DNA of 64,000 nucleotides from the NCBI RefSeq assembly GCF_051304405.1, contig NZ_JBPPGG010000001.1, positions 1,222,955 to 1,286,954 on the forward strand, in the 5' to 3' direction. Source of the DNA: Pedomonas sp051304405. Its GTDB lineage: Bacteria > Pseudomonadota > Alphaproteobacteria > Sphingomonadales > Sphingomonadaceae. The notes beneath the pieces are model-generated. The model was not told where the DNA came from. It saw nothing but the letters and a program-made list of their open reading frames with translations, and made no database searches. Made by a program: the position numbers and the translations under genes. Shown here one piece after another: positions 1 through 8,055 of this stretch (position 1 is the first letter of the stretch; each line of letters begins with the position of its first letter).

Positions 1-38
1 GCGCGGCCGTTCGCTGGAGACGGGTGAGGAGGTGCGTG

Positions 39-377
39 ATGGCTGAGGACAGGAAGACGACTCGCGGGAAGACAGGGGCACCGGCGCCGGAACAGCGGCC
101 GGAACAGCGGCCGGAGACGCGCGAGGAGAGCGGCGACCATACGGCGGGCGGGCTGATCCGCCGGGCGTGGGCCGCGCGGGAGGGAGACGGTATGCACGAG
201 GTCGACCCCCGGGGCCAGGATCTGGTGCCGCCGCAGGAGTCGCTGGGCATGTCGGTGGCGCGGGGCGACGTGGGGCCCATCCCGCGCACGCGCCGCGCCA
301 GGGCGGAGGACCGGAAGGCAGGCGGCGCGCGGCCCGAAGGAGCGCCGCCCGCGCCCGATCCGGCCAAGCGCCGCTGA
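39..377 (+). CDS. small hydrophilic protein, unknown function
   Basis: A 112-residue protein I do not recognise. ATG 39 is chosen because a GAGGAGG ribosome site lies just before it; an in-frame GTG at 24 would fall within that site. The protein is rich in Arg, Glu, Pro and Gly, has no hydrophobic segment or signal peptide, and contains a short PEQRPEQRPE repeat near residue 17, so it is probably soluble and partly disordered. It is followed at about 150 bases by the sugar dehydrogenase gene on the same strand. The good ribosome site supports it as a gene, but the composition is also what random GC-rich sequence gives, so confidence is moderate. Confidence 0.5.
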   Translation: MAEDRKTTRGKTGAPAPEQRPEQRPETREESGDHTAGGLIRRAWAAREGDGMHEVDPRGQDLVPPQESLGMSVARGDVGPIPRTRRARAEDRKAGGARPEGAPPAPDPAKRR

Positions 378-532
378 GGCAAGGGGCGCGCCGCCCGTCT
401 GCCCGCGCGTGGCTGGGGGGGGAGGCGGCGCGGGAGCCGCCCCGTCCTTGACGCCATCGAAAGGAGCCGGTTAGGAGTTCGGCTTTCCGTGGCGTTGCGA
501 CGCGTTTTGAGTGCCAGTGGGGGTGAGCGAAC

Positions 533-1708
533 ATGGCGATACAGGTTTCCGCACGTTTCAGCATCAGGTCGGCCCGGGCGGCGGTGGTGGCGCTCATGCT
601 GGCCGCTTGCGGCGGTGCCGCGCCCGGCGGCGCGTCGTTCGCGGCCGAAGCCGTGGCGGTCGAAACCGTGGCCGAAGGGCTGGAGCAGCCGTGGGGTCTC
701 GCCTTCCTGCCAGACGGGCGCATGCTGGTGACCGAGAAGCCGGGCCGCCTGCGCATCGTCAGCAAGGACGGCACGCTCTCGCCGCCGGTGGCCGGCGTGC
801 CCAAGGTGGATGACCGCCGGCAGGGCGGCCTCCTCGGGCTGGCGCTCGACCCCGGCTTTGCCGAGAACCGGCTGATCTACTTCTCCTTCTCCGAGCCGCG
901 CGGGGAGGAGGGCAACGGCACCTCCGTCGCCCGCGCCCGTCTAGTAGAGGCGGAGGGCAGCGCGCCCCGGCTGGAGGATCTGACGGTGATTTTCCGCCAG
1001 ACGCCCGCCGTCAAGAGCAACCACCACTTCGGCAGCCGCCTCGTGTTCGCGCCGGACGGCACCCTGTTCGTGACGCTGGGCGAGCGCTACGTCGCCAAGG
1101 ACATGGCCCAGACGCTGGACAACCATCTGGGCAAGCTGGTGCGCATCAACCCGGACGGCTCGGTGCCCGCCGACAATCCCTTCGTCGGCAAGGAAGGCGC
1201 GAAGCCGGAGATCTGGTCCTACGGCCACCGCAACATCCAGGGCGCGGCCATCAACCCGCGCACCGGCAAGATCTGGACCGTGGAACACGGCGCCAAGGGC
1301 GGCGACGAGATCAACATTCCCGAGCCGGGCAAGAACTACGGCTGGCCGGTCATCACCTGGGGCGTGGACTACTCGGGCGCCAAGATCGGCGAGGGCACCC
1401 ACAAGGAGGGCATGGAACAGCCGATTCACTACTGGAATCCGTCCATCGCCACCTCGGGCATGACCTTCTACACCGGCGACCTGTTCCCGGCGTGGAAGGG
1501 CGACGTGTTCGTCGGCGGCCTCGCCAGCCAGCTCCTCGCCCATGTGGATGTGGAGGGCGACACGGTGGTGGGCTGGGAGCCGCTGTTGCAGGATCTGGGC
1601 GAGCGCATCCGCGACGTGGTGCAGGGCCCGGACGGCGCGCTCTACCTGCTCACCGACAATGCGGAGGGGCGGGTGCTGCGTGTTGTGCCCGCAACAGCGC
1701 AAAAGTGA
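533..1708 (+). CDS. PQQ-dependent sugar dehydrogenase (glucose/sorbosone dehydrogenase family), lipoprotein
   Basis: A 391-residue six-bladed beta-propeller oxidoreductase of the soluble aldose sugar dehydrogenase (YliI/GSDH) type, expected to oxidise sugars with pyrroloquinoline quinone in the periplasm. The N-terminus has a hydrophobic segment ending in a LAAC lipobox near residue 26, so it is probably lipid-anchored. Family landmarks are the opening QPWGLAFLPDGRMLVTE block, a GGLLGLALDP segment, NHHFGSRLVF (catalytic His region), GHRNIQGAA and WTVEHGAKGGDEIN. A GGGGGTGAG ribosome site precedes ATG 533. No PQQ biosynthesis genes are in the window. The family is clear; the substrate cannot be told from sequence. 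Confidence 0.88.
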   Translation: MAIQVSARFSIRSARAAVVALMLAACGGAAPGGASFAAEAVAVETVAEGLEQPWGLAFLPDGRMLVTEKPGRLRIVSKDGTLSPPVAGVPKVDDRRQGGLLGLALDPGFAENRLIYFSFSEPRGEEGNGTSVARARLVEAEGSAPRLEDLTVIFRQTPAVKSNHHFGSRLVFAPDGTLFVTLGERYVAKDMAQTLDNHLGKLVRINPDGSVPADNPFVGKEGAKPEIWSYGHRNIQGAAINPRTGKIWTVEHGAKGGDEINIPEPGKNYGWPVITWGVDYSGAKIGEGTHKEGMEQPIHYWNPSIATSGMTFYTGDLFPAWKGDVFVGGLASQLLAHVDVEGDTVVGWEPLLQDLGERIRDVVQGPDGALYLLTDNAEGRVLRVVPATAQK

Positions 1709-1836
1709 CGCGAGCGAACCAGTTGCTCACTCAAAATTCGCGCGTTTACGCCTTGCGGGTTTCGTGTTAGCGATTACCTGCTCAAGCGTGCCGGGGACGG
1801 CGCGCTTGTTTGCGTTCACTGAAAGGAGAATGAGCC

Positions 1837-2385
1837 ATCCGCCCGCCTATGTCACGGCGCCCTCTGGCGCCACCACCGCCACTGAATGGTCCCGCCTATA
1901 ATGAGTTCATCAAGGCGCCGCGCGTTCGCGTCATTGATCAGAACGGCGAGAACCTTGGTGTTCTCTATACGCGGGAAGCCCGGGAGCTTGCTGCTGAAGT
2001 CGGACTCGATCTGGTCGAGATTTCTCCCAATTCGGATCCGCCAGTCTGCAAAATTCTCGACCTCGGCAAGTTCAAGTACGAGTCGCAGAAAAAGGCGGCA
2101 GCCGCCCGCAAGAACCAGAAGACCCAGGACATCAAGGAAATCAAGATGCGCCCGGGTATCGACGATCATGACTACAACACCAAGCTGAAGGCCATCGCGC
2201 GCTTCATCGAGGATGGTGACAAGGTCAAGATCACGCTTCGGTTCCGGGGCCGCGAAATGGCTCACAACCAGCTTGGCATGCGGGTCATGGAGCGCGTGGT
2301 TGCGGACACGGCGGAATACGCCAAGGTCGAGCAGGCCGCGCGCATGGAAGGCCGTCAGATGCTGATGGTCATCGCGCCGAAGTAA
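1837..2385 (+). CDS. infC: translation initiation factor IF-3, probable ATC start
   Basis: IF-3 binds the 30S subunit, keeps subunits apart and proofreads start codons. The N-terminal domain (VIDQNGENLGVLYTREA) and the C-terminal domain (KEIKMRPGIDDHDY, LRFRGREMAH, ending GRQMLMVIAPK) are complete. An in-frame ATG at 1849 has no ribosome site. An AAGGAG at 1823-1828 is instead spaced 8 bases from an in-frame ATC at 1837, directly after an in-frame TGA at 1831. Non-AUG starts are a known autoregulatory feature of infC in other bacteria, so ATC 1837 (182 aa) is preferred; ATG 1849 would give 178 aa. It stands alone, without thrS or rpmI-rplT, and ends in a strong terminator. The family is certain; the start is an inference. 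Confidence 0.93.
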   Translation: MRPPMSRRPLAPPPPLNGPAYNEFIKAPRVRVIDQNGENLGVLYTREARELAAEVGLDLVEISPNSDPPVCKILDLGKFKYESQKKAAAARKNQKTQDIKEIKMRPGIDDHDYNTKLKAIARFIEDGDKVKITLRFRGREMAHNQLGMRVMERVVADTAEYAKVEQAARMEGRQMLMVIAPK

Positions 2386-2414
2386 GACTCGGCGTTGTCC
2401 ATGGCGTGAAACAC

Positions 2415-2447
2415 AAAGGCCGGGCCCACGCCCGGCCTTTTGTTTTT
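2415..2447 (+). terminator. intrinsic terminator of infC
   Basis: An 11-bp perfect stem (AAAGGCCGGGC / GCCCGGCCTTT) with a 4-base loop runs into TTTTGTTTTT, 30 bases after the infC stop codon. Confidence 0.9.
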
Positions 2448-2655
2448 GGGTCGGGACTTGTTTTTGGGTCGGGGTGCCTGACGTTCGCTTCTTGCCGCCA
2501 GGCCAGGGACATATGGCGGCGCCCGCGTCGGCGCAATGGTCGTAGATGCGCGCGCGCACGCTTGACGGTGGCACGTCGACGAACCTAGCCTGACCAGGAA
2601 ATGGCGCGTGAGGTCGGGGGTCGCAAGGCCACCCTCACCGTCGACAGGAAAAGAG

Positions 2656-2688
2656 AAAAGCCCGCCTGATCGGCGGGCTTTTCTTTTT
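2656..2688. terminator. bidirectional intrinsic terminator
   Basis: An 11-bp perfect stem AAAAGCCCGCC / GGCGGGCTTTT with a 5-base loop has T-rich tails on both strands. On the minus strand it ends the dut-to-DsrE gene run, whose last stop is at 2721. I see no plus-strand gene between 2448 and 2655 for it to serve. Confidence 0.85.
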
Positions 2689-2720
2689 GAGGAGGCGGGG
2701 CGCGCCCGGCGAGCGCAGGC

Positions 2721-3095
2721 TCACACGAAGACGATTTCGCAGTCCTTGGCGTCGGCGAGGAAGGCGACCATGCCCGCCGCCTCCACGCCGCCGGGCAGCT
2801 GGTTGGCGGTCAGGCCGCACAGGTGCAGGCCGGTGGTGCAGGCGGTCATCGGGATGCCCAGCTCCAGCGCGGTCTTGACCATGTCGCAGATGGAGGGAAG
2901 CCCCGCGCTGGCGAAGGTGTCGTCGCCCTTCCATTTCCGGTGAGGGTCCAGCGCCGTCACCGCCTCGCCGTGGAAGAAGATCTGCACCGGGCGGCCCATG
3001 GCCGCCGAGGCGCAGGCAAGATTGAGGCCGGCGTGGATGCGGCCGTGGGTGGAATCACTGAAGATGATCGCCAGGCCTCGATGGGTCTTTGCCAT
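2721..3095 (-). CDS. DsrE/DsrF-like sulfur-carrier family protein
   Basis: A 124-residue small alpha/beta protein of the DsrE/TusD-like fold. The opening LAIIFSDSTHGRIHAGLNLA and the later VQIFFHGEAV strand are typical, and Cys residues fall in ICDMV, TACTTGLHLCG and AKDCEIV. It starts at 3095, directly abutting the stop of the MoeB/ThiF gene, so the two are surely co-transcribed. Because MoeB/ThiF enzymes activate sulfur-carrier proteins, a part in sulfur relay is plausible, but that is inference from the neighbour. Many proteins of this family have no tested function. Confidence 0.8.
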   Translation of the reverse strand: MAKTHRGLAIIFSDSTHGRIHAGLNLACASAAMGRPVQIFFHGEAVTALDPHRKWKGDDTFASAGLPSICDMVKTALELGIPMTACTTGLHLCGLTANQLPGGVEAAGMVAFLADAKDCEIVFV

Positions 3096-3854
3096 TCACT
3101 CTCTCCCGCGACAGGCAGGACAACCCGGGTCCTTCGGCAGGCTCAATGTGCGCATGCGATTGCTCAGGCCATCATAGATCAACAGGCGGCCGGCCAGCGA
3201 TTGCCCGAAACCCACAATTTCCCGAAGCACTTCGAGAGCCTGCAAGGATCCTATAACGCCCGTCAGTGCGCCAAGGACACCAACGTCCGCGCAGGTGCGC
3301 TGCTGACCGCCAGGGCTTTCCGGTACAAAGCAGCGATAGCAGGGAAGGGTTTCCTCATAGCCCTTAAAAACTGCAACCTGCCCCTCGAACGGGCCGACTG
3401 CCGCCGAGATCAGCGGCTTGCGCAGGCGCAGGCAGGCGTCGGCCACGGCGAAGCGGGTCTCGAAGGAATCCGAGCCGTCCGCCACCATGTCGTACCCGGC
3501 GATGATCGCCTCCGCATTCTCCGCCGTCAGCCGCACCGTGTGGGCCACCACCTTTACGTCCGGGTTGATGCGGGCAATGGCGTCCGCCGCCGACTCGGTC
3601 TTGAGCCGCCCGAGATCGGGGGTGCCGTGCAGCACCTGCCGCTGGAGGTTGGACAGATCCACCCGGTCGTCGTCCACGATGCCGAGCGTGCCGACACCCG
3701 CCGCCGCCAGATATTGCAGACACGGACTGCCGAGCCCGCCCGCGCCGATGACCAGCACCTTCGCTTGCAGAATCTTCACCTGACCCGCGCCGCCCACATC
3801 GCGCAGCACGATATGGCGGGCATAACGGTCCAGCTGCTCGTCGGTCAGGTCCAT
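3096..3854 (-). CDS. moeB: HesA/MoeB/ThiF family adenylyltransferase
   Basis: A 252-residue E1-like enzyme that adenylates the C-terminal glycine of a small sulfur-carrier protein (MoaD- or ThiS-like). It shows the nucleotide-binding VLVIGAGGLGSPCLQYLAAAG (residues about 33-53), the acidic VDDDRVDLSNLQRQ block, the DGSDSFETR segment, and zinc-binding cysteine pairs CYRC (about 170) and CPAC (close to the C-terminus). Length matches MoeB and it lacks a C-terminal rhodanese domain. It could serve molybdopterin or thiamin; no moaD or thiS lies nearby, so the symbol marks the family rather than a proven partner. The DsrE-like gene follows without a gap. Confidence 0.85.
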   Translation of the reverse strand: MDLTDEQLDRYARHIVLRDVGGAGQVKILQAKVLVIGAGGLGSPCLQYLAAAGVGTLGIVDDDRVDLSNLQRQVLHGTPDLGRLKTESAADAIARINPDVKVVAHTVRLTAENAEAIIAGYDMVADGSDSFETRFAVADACLRLRKPLISAAVGPFEGQVAVFKGYEETLPCYRCFVPESPGGQQRTCADVGVLGALTGVIGSLQALEVLREIVGFGQSLAGRLLIYDGLSNRMRTLSLPKDPGCPACRGRE

Positions 3855-3875
3855 GGCGACTCATGCCTTTCAGGT

Positions 3876-4045
3876 TTCTTGCAGGGGTCTTGGACCCCTG
3901 CACCCCATTCGTTTCAACGGGGCGTGCGCGGGATGAAGGGCGCGGCCCGGAAATCGACCGGCGGCGTTTCCAGCGTGCGCCTGAAACACGGCCGGAAAAA
4001 GGAATGGGAGGTGCAGGAGGGTCCGAGACCCTCCTGCATAAAATA
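3876..4045. repeat. paired-hairpin dispersed repeat, copy R1
   Basis: This fills the gap between the 3' end of dut and the 5' end of moeB. It has a left hairpin at 3881-3901 (GCAGGGGTC stem), a right hairpin at 4013-4037 (GCAGGAGGGTC stem) and an imperfectly palindromic core with GTGCGCGGGATGAAGG and GTTTCCAGCG. The two ends are inverted copies of each other (hairpin, then ACCYCCATTCNTTT). It is the reference copy for the family described in the findings. Confidence 0.8.
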
Positions 4046-4047
4046 AA

Positions 4048-4512
4048 TCAAACCCCCGTGGAGCCGAACCCGCCAGCGCCGCGGCTGGTCTCGGAGAGGG
4101 CCTTGACCTCCTTCCACACGCCGCGGGTGACGGGTGCGATCACCATCTGGGCGATCCGCATGCCGCGGGTGATGGTGACCGGGTCCTGCCCCAGGTTGAT
4201 GAGGATGACCTTCACCTCGCCGCGATAGTCGGCGTCGATGGTGCCGGGCGCGTTGGCGACGGTGAGGCCCTGCTTGAGGGCGAGGCCCGAGCGCGGGCGC
4301 ACCTGCGCCTCGAAGCCTTCGGGCAGGGCGATGCCGAGACCGGTCGGCACGGCGAAGCGCTTGCCCGGCTCGATCACCAGCTGTTCATCCTCGCCGACGG
4401 CGGCCAGCAGGTCCATACCCGCCGCGCCCAGGGTTTCGTAGCCCGGCAGGGGCAGGCCTTCGCCGTGGGGAAAGCGGATGACTTCGATTTCAGCGTGATT
4501 CGGCGAGAGCAT
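4048..4512 (-). CDS. dut: dUTP diphosphatase (dUTPase)
   Basis: A 154-residue trimeric dUTPase that hydrolyses dUTP to dUMP and pyrophosphate, keeping uracil out of DNA and supplying dTMP synthesis. All five motifs are visible: AAGMDLLA, the RPRSGLALK box, GTIDADYRGE with the catalytic Asp, RIAQMVIAP, and the C-terminal RGAGGFGSTG. The start at 4512 lies 23 bases inside the 3' end of coaBC, giving translational coupling; coaBC-dut is a common alphaproteobacterial pair. Length is normal. Confidence 0.96.
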   Translation of the reverse strand: MLSPNHAEIEVIRFPHGEGLPLPGYETLGAAGMDLLAAVGEDEQLVIEPGKRFAVPTGLGIALPEGFEAQVRPRSGLALKQGLTVANAPGTIDADYRGEVKVILINLGQDPVTITRGMRIAQMVIAPVTRGVWKEVKALSETSRGAGGFGSTGV

Positions 4513-5692
4513 GGGCAATCCGTTCTGCGAGTTTCTGGGCAACGTCCGCCTTGGCCGCCTCGGGCCAGGTCTCGACGCCGGTGGAAGTGATGAGGTGGAC
4601 GGCGTTGCGCTCGCCGCCCATGACCCCGGCGGCGGGCGAGACATCGTTGGCGACGATCCAGTCGCAGCCCTTGCGGGCGATCTTGGCCTGGGCGTGGGGG
4701 ATGACGTTTTCCGTCTCCGCCGCGAAGCCGACGACAAGGCGCGGGCGATTCTCCGCCGCTTGCGAGAGGGTGGCGAGAATGTCCGGGTTCTCGAGGAAGG
4801 TGAGCTGCGGCGTGCCGCCCGCGTCCTTCTTGATCTTCTGGTCGCTCGCCTCCACCCGCCAGTCGGCGACGGCGGCGACGCACACGGCGGCATCGACCGG
4901 CAGCGCCTGCTGGCAGGCGGCGGCCATCTCGCGGGCGGTCTCCACGTTCACCCGGGTGACGCCCGGGGGCGTCGGCAGATGGGTGGGGCCGGAGACGAGG
5001 GTGACGCTGGCCCCCAGCCGCGCGAGCGCTTCGGCAAGCGCGTAGCCCTGCTTGCCGGAGGAGCGGTTGGCGATGTAGCGCACCGGGTCGATCGGCTCGT
5101 GGGTCGGGCCCGCCGTCACCAGGATCTTCGTGCCGCTGAGGGGGCGGGGCGCTTCCTCAAGCCGGGCGGCCACCCAGTTGACGATGTCCGGCACCTCGGG
5201 CAGGCGGCCCGGCCCGAACTCGCCACAGGCCATGGGGCCTTCCGCCGGGTCCAGAATGGCGATGCCGTCCTCGCGCAGGCGGGCGACGTTGCGGCGGGTG
5301 GCGGGGTGCTGCCACATCCGCACGTTCATGGCGGGCACGGCGAGCACCGGCTTGTCGGTGGCGAGCAGGAGCGTCGAGGCCAGGTCTCCCGCCAGACCGG
5401 CCGCCATCCTGGCGAGAAGATCGGCGGTTGCCGGGCACACCAGCACCACGTCCGCCTCGCGGCTGAGGCGGATGTGCCCCATCTCGGTCTCGTCCTTGAG
5501 GCTGAACAGGTCGGTGTAGACCGGCTGCTCGGAGAGGGCGGAGACGGAAAGGGGCGTGACGAACTGCGCGCCCCCTTCGGTCAGCACGCAGCGCACGGTG
5601 GCGCCGCGCTCGCGCAGACGGCGGATCAGGTCCAGCGACTTGTAGGCCGCGATGCCGCCGCCGATGATGAGAAGGATGCGCTTGCCGTGCAT
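4490..5692 (-). CDS. coaBC: bifunctional phosphopantothenoylcysteine decarboxylase / phosphopantothenate-cysteine ligase
   Basis: A 400-residue fusion enzyme making 4'-phosphopantetheine for coenzyme A. The flavoprotein CoaC half (about 1-180) shows ILLIIGGGIAAYKSLDLIRR, the HIRLSR histidine region, PAMNVRMW and the substrate-binding PMACGEFGPGRLPE with its cysteine. The CoaB half (about 185-400) starts at ILVTAGPTHEPIDPVRYI and contains NRSSGKQGYALAEAL and the lysine-rich IKKDAG. Both halves look intact. dut overlaps its 3' end; ubiB lies 28 bases upstream on the same strand, so a ubiE-ubiB-coaBC-dut operon is likely. Confidence 0.95.
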   Translation of the reverse strand: MHGKRILLIIGGGIAAYKSLDLIRRLRERGATVRCVLTEGGAQFVTPLSVSALSEQPVYTDLFSLKDETEMGHIRLSREADVVLVCPATADLLARMAAGLAGDLASTLLLATDKPVLAVPAMNVRMWQHPATRRNVARLREDGIAILDPAEGPMACGEFGPGRLPEVPDIVNWVAARLEEAPRPLSGTKILVTAGPTHEPIDPVRYIANRSSGKQGYALAEALARLGASVTLVSGPTHLPTPPGVTRVNVETAREMAAACQQALPVDAAVCVAAVADWRVEASDQKIKKDAGGTPQLTFLENPDILATLSQAAENRPRLVVGFAAETENVIPHAQAKIARKGCDWIVANDVSPAAGVMGGERNAVHLITSTGVETWPEAAKADVAQKLAERIAHALAESR

Positions 5693-5720
5693 GGGCCCCG
5701 TTTCCGCCTTCCTGCCGCCT

Positions 5721-7247
5721 CTACACTAGCCAGCCGATCGCAAGACCCGCAAGGAAGGTCATGGCGAGGCCGACGATCCACCAGCCGGGGCCGCGCGCGG
5801 TCCCCTCTTCCTCCGGCAGCGGCGGCAGCGGCGGCGCGGCGCCCTGCACCGGCACCTGCGCCATCAGGCGGCGCGCCACGTCCGGCAGGGAGCGCACGTC
5901 GCGCACGAAGCGGATGATCTCGTCCGCCGCGCGGGATTCGAGGCTCAGCTCGTCGCGGATCCAGCCGTTGAGGAAGGGCTCGGCGATTTCCCACATGTTG
6001 GCATCGGGGTCGAGCGAGGCGGCCAGACCCTCCACCATCACCAGCGTCTTTTGCAGCAGCAGCAGGTGCGGCTGGGTCTGCATCTCGAAGATGCGGGTGA
6101 TGGCGAACAGCTGTTCGAGCAGGCGGCCGACGGAAATCTCCTTCACCGGCTTGCCGAGGATGGGATCGCCCACCGCGCGCAGCGCCGTCGCGAACTCCTC
6201 CACCGAATGGTAGGGCGGCACGTAACCGGCCTCGAAGTGGATCTCGGCCACGCGCTTGTAGTTGCGCGTCAGCAGCCCGTAGAGAATCTCGGCCAGATAG
6301 CGGCGGCCCAGCCGGTCGAGCCGGCCCATGATGCCGAAGTCGATGGCCACCAGCCGGCCCTTGCCGTCGATGAACAGGTTGCCGTGGTGGAAGTCGGCAT
6401 GGAAGTAGCCGTCCACGATCGCCTGCTGGAGGAACACCCGCACCACAGTGGCGGCCAGCGCCTTCAGGTCGTGCCCGCTGGCCTCAAGCGCGGCGCGGTC
6501 GGTGAGCGGGATGCCGTCGATCCACTCCATGGTGAGCACGCGTTTGGTGGTGCGCTCCCAGTCGATGGCGGGCACGTGGAAGTTCTGGAACGACTCGAGG
6601 CGCGAGCCCAGCTCGGCGGCGTTGGCCGCCTCCAGGCGGAAGTCCAGCTCCCGGTCAACCCACTGGCGGAAGGTGTCGATGACGATGCGCGGGCGCAGCC
6701 GCGCCGCCTCGCCGCCCAGCCGCTCCAGCCGGGCGGCCGCCCAGAAGTAGGTGCCGATGGCCTCGGCGAAGATTTCCTCGATGTGCGGGCGCAGCACCTT
6801 GACGGCGACCGTGCGCCCGTCGGTCGTCACCGCCTTGTGCACCTGGGCGATGGAGGCCGCGCCGATGGGCGTCTCGTCGAAGGAGGCGTAGAACTGGCCG
6901 ATCGGTCCGCCCAGCTCCCGCTCCACCGTCGCCTTCACCTGCGCGAAGGGGAAGGCGGGCAGCTTGTCCTGAAGCCGTTGCAGGTCGCGGGCGGCGTCCT
7001 GGCCGATCAGGTCCGGCCGGGTGGCGAGCGCCTGCCCCAGCTTGATGGCGGCGGGGCCGATGGCCTCGAAGGCGTGGGCGTACTCGGGGCGCGGCGGCAC
7101 GTTGAAGCCGACGCGGGCGAGGCGGGCCAGCAGCCGTGCGCTGGCGGGGAGATCCTGGATGTCCTCGAACGGGCGCAGCACGCCGTGGCGGGCCAGAATC
7201 CGCCCCCACCTGAACATGCGCCAGGCATGCACAAGCTGAGCCGTCAC
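5721..7247 (-). CDS. ubiB: UbiB family atypical kinase/ATPase (ubiquinone biosynthesis)
   Basis: A 508-residue ABC1/ADCK-type protein needed for ubiquinone synthesis, probably as an ATPase that helps lipid intermediates reach the Coq/Ubi enzymes. The family KxGQ motif is seen as IKLGQALATRPDL (about 69), the Ala-rich loop as IGAASIAQVHKA, the conserved lysine in VAVKVLRP, and the catalytic region as YFHADFHHGNLFI and LVAIDFGIMG. The C-terminus carries a Pro/Glu-rich linker and one membrane segment (WWIVGLAMTFLAGLAIGW), as in bacterial UbiB. It starts 3 bases after the ubiE stop, so the two are translated from one message. Confidence 0.95.
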   Translation of the reverse strand: MTAQLVHAWRMFRWGRILARHGVLRPFEDIQDLPASARLLARLARVGFNVPPRPEYAHAFEAIGPAAIKLGQALATRPDLIGQDAARDLQRLQDKLPAFPFAQVKATVERELGGPIGQFYASFDETPIGAASIAQVHKAVTTDGRTVAVKVLRPHIEEIFAEAIGTYFWAAARLERLGGEAARLRPRIVIDTFRQWVDRELDFRLEAANAAELGSRLESFQNFHVPAIDWERTTKRVLTMEWIDGIPLTDRAALEASGHDLKALAATVVRVFLQQAIVDGYFHADFHHGNLFIDGKGRLVAIDFGIMGRLDRLGRRYLAEILYGLLTRNYKRVAEIHFEAGYVPPYHSVEEFATALRAVGDPILGKPVKEISVGRLLEQLFAITRIFEMQTQPHLLLLQKTLVMVEGLAASLDPDANMWEIAEPFLNGWIRDELSLESRAADEIIRFVRDVRSLPDVARRLMAQVPVQGAAPPLPPLPEEEGTARGPGWWIVGLAMTFLAGLAIGWLV

Positions 7248-7250
7248 GCC

Positions 7251-7979
7251 TTACACCTTCCAGCCGGAGTGAATGGCAACGACGCCGCCCAGAATCAGCT
7301 GGGAGCGCACGTTGGAGAAGCCCGCCGCCCGAATCATCTGCTCGAAGGTGCGGGAGTCGGGGAAGCGGCGGATGCTCTCGGCCAGATACTGGTAGGCCTC
7401 GCGGTCCTTGGCGATGACCTCGCCCATTCTCGGCAGCAGGTTGAAGGAGTACCAGTCGTAGGCCTGCGCCATCAGCGGCAGCTCCACCCGGCTGAACTCC
7501 ATGCAGAAAAAGCGCCCGCCGATCTTGAGCACCCGGTGCGCCTCCCGAAGGGCGGCGGGAATGTCGGTCACGTTCCGGATGCCGAAGGAGATGGTGTAGG
7601 CGGAGAAGCTGGCGTCATCGAAGGTGAGCTTCTCGGCGTTCTGCTCGCTCCACTTGAGATCGAGCCCGCGCTTGGCCGCCCGTTCCTTGCCCACTTCCAG
7701 CATGGCCGGGTTGATGTCCGAGACGGTCACGTCGGCGCCGCGCCGCGCCAGCCGGAAGGCGATGTCGCCGGTGCCGCCCGCCATGTCGAGGATGGGCTCG
7801 CCGGGGCGCGGGCGCACCTTGTCGACGAAATAGTCCTTCCACAGGCGATGGAGGCCGCCCGACATCACGTCGTTCATGATGTCGTAGTTGCGGGCGACAC
7901 GACGAAACACGTCGGTGACGCGCTCGGTCTTCTCGGCGGGGTCCACCCACTGGAAGCCGTAGGAAACTTTCTCGCTCAT
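7251..7979 (-). CDS. ubiE: bifunctional demethylmenaquinone/2-polyprenyl-methoxybenzoquinol methyltransferase
   Basis: A 242-residue SAM-dependent C-methyltransferase of ubiquinone (and, where present, menaquinone) synthesis. It has VFRRVARNYDIMNDVMSGG near residue 24, the SAM-binding ILDMAGGTGDIAF, SFGIRNVTD, and the family's C-terminal VAIHSGWKV. The start at 7979 is fixed by the conserved N-terminus; the open frame runs further upstream only as antisense of mutM. It opens the ubiE-ubiB-coaBC-dut run and is divergent from mutM across a 76-base spacer holding a perfect 12-base palindrome. Confidence 0.96.
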   Translation of the reverse strand: MSEKVSYGFQWVDPAEKTERVTDVFRRVARNYDIMNDVMSGGLHRLWKDYFVDKVRPRPGEPILDMAGGTGDIAFRLARRGADVTVSDINPAMLEVGKERAAKRGLDLKWSEQNAEKLTFDDASFSAYTISFGIRNVTDIPAALREAHRVLKIGGRFFCMEFSRVELPLMAQAYDWYSFNLLPRMGEVIAKDREAYQYLAESIRRFPDSRTFEQMIRAAGFSNVRSQLILGGVVAIHSGWKV

Positions 7980-8009
7980 GGCTCCGTCTCTAAAGGAGGC
8001 TTGCGGTGG

Positions 8010-8021
8010 GTGCAATTGCAC
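8010..8021. promoter_or_regulatory. perfect palindrome in the ubiE/mutM divergent spacer
   Basis: GTGCAATTGCAC is a perfect 12-base palindrome in the 76-base space between the two divergent starts (7979 and 8056). Its position fits an operator acting on one or both promoters. No regulator is recognised, and a palindrome of this size can occur by chance. Confidence 0.3.
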
Positions 8022-8055
8022 GCGACTAAGGCAGGGGCAAGACAAGTGAGGATGT

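Noticed and set aside
3876..4045. The repeat hairpins as ordinary intrinsic terminators.
   Set aside because: The T-tracts stand before, not after, the hairpins in both reading directions.
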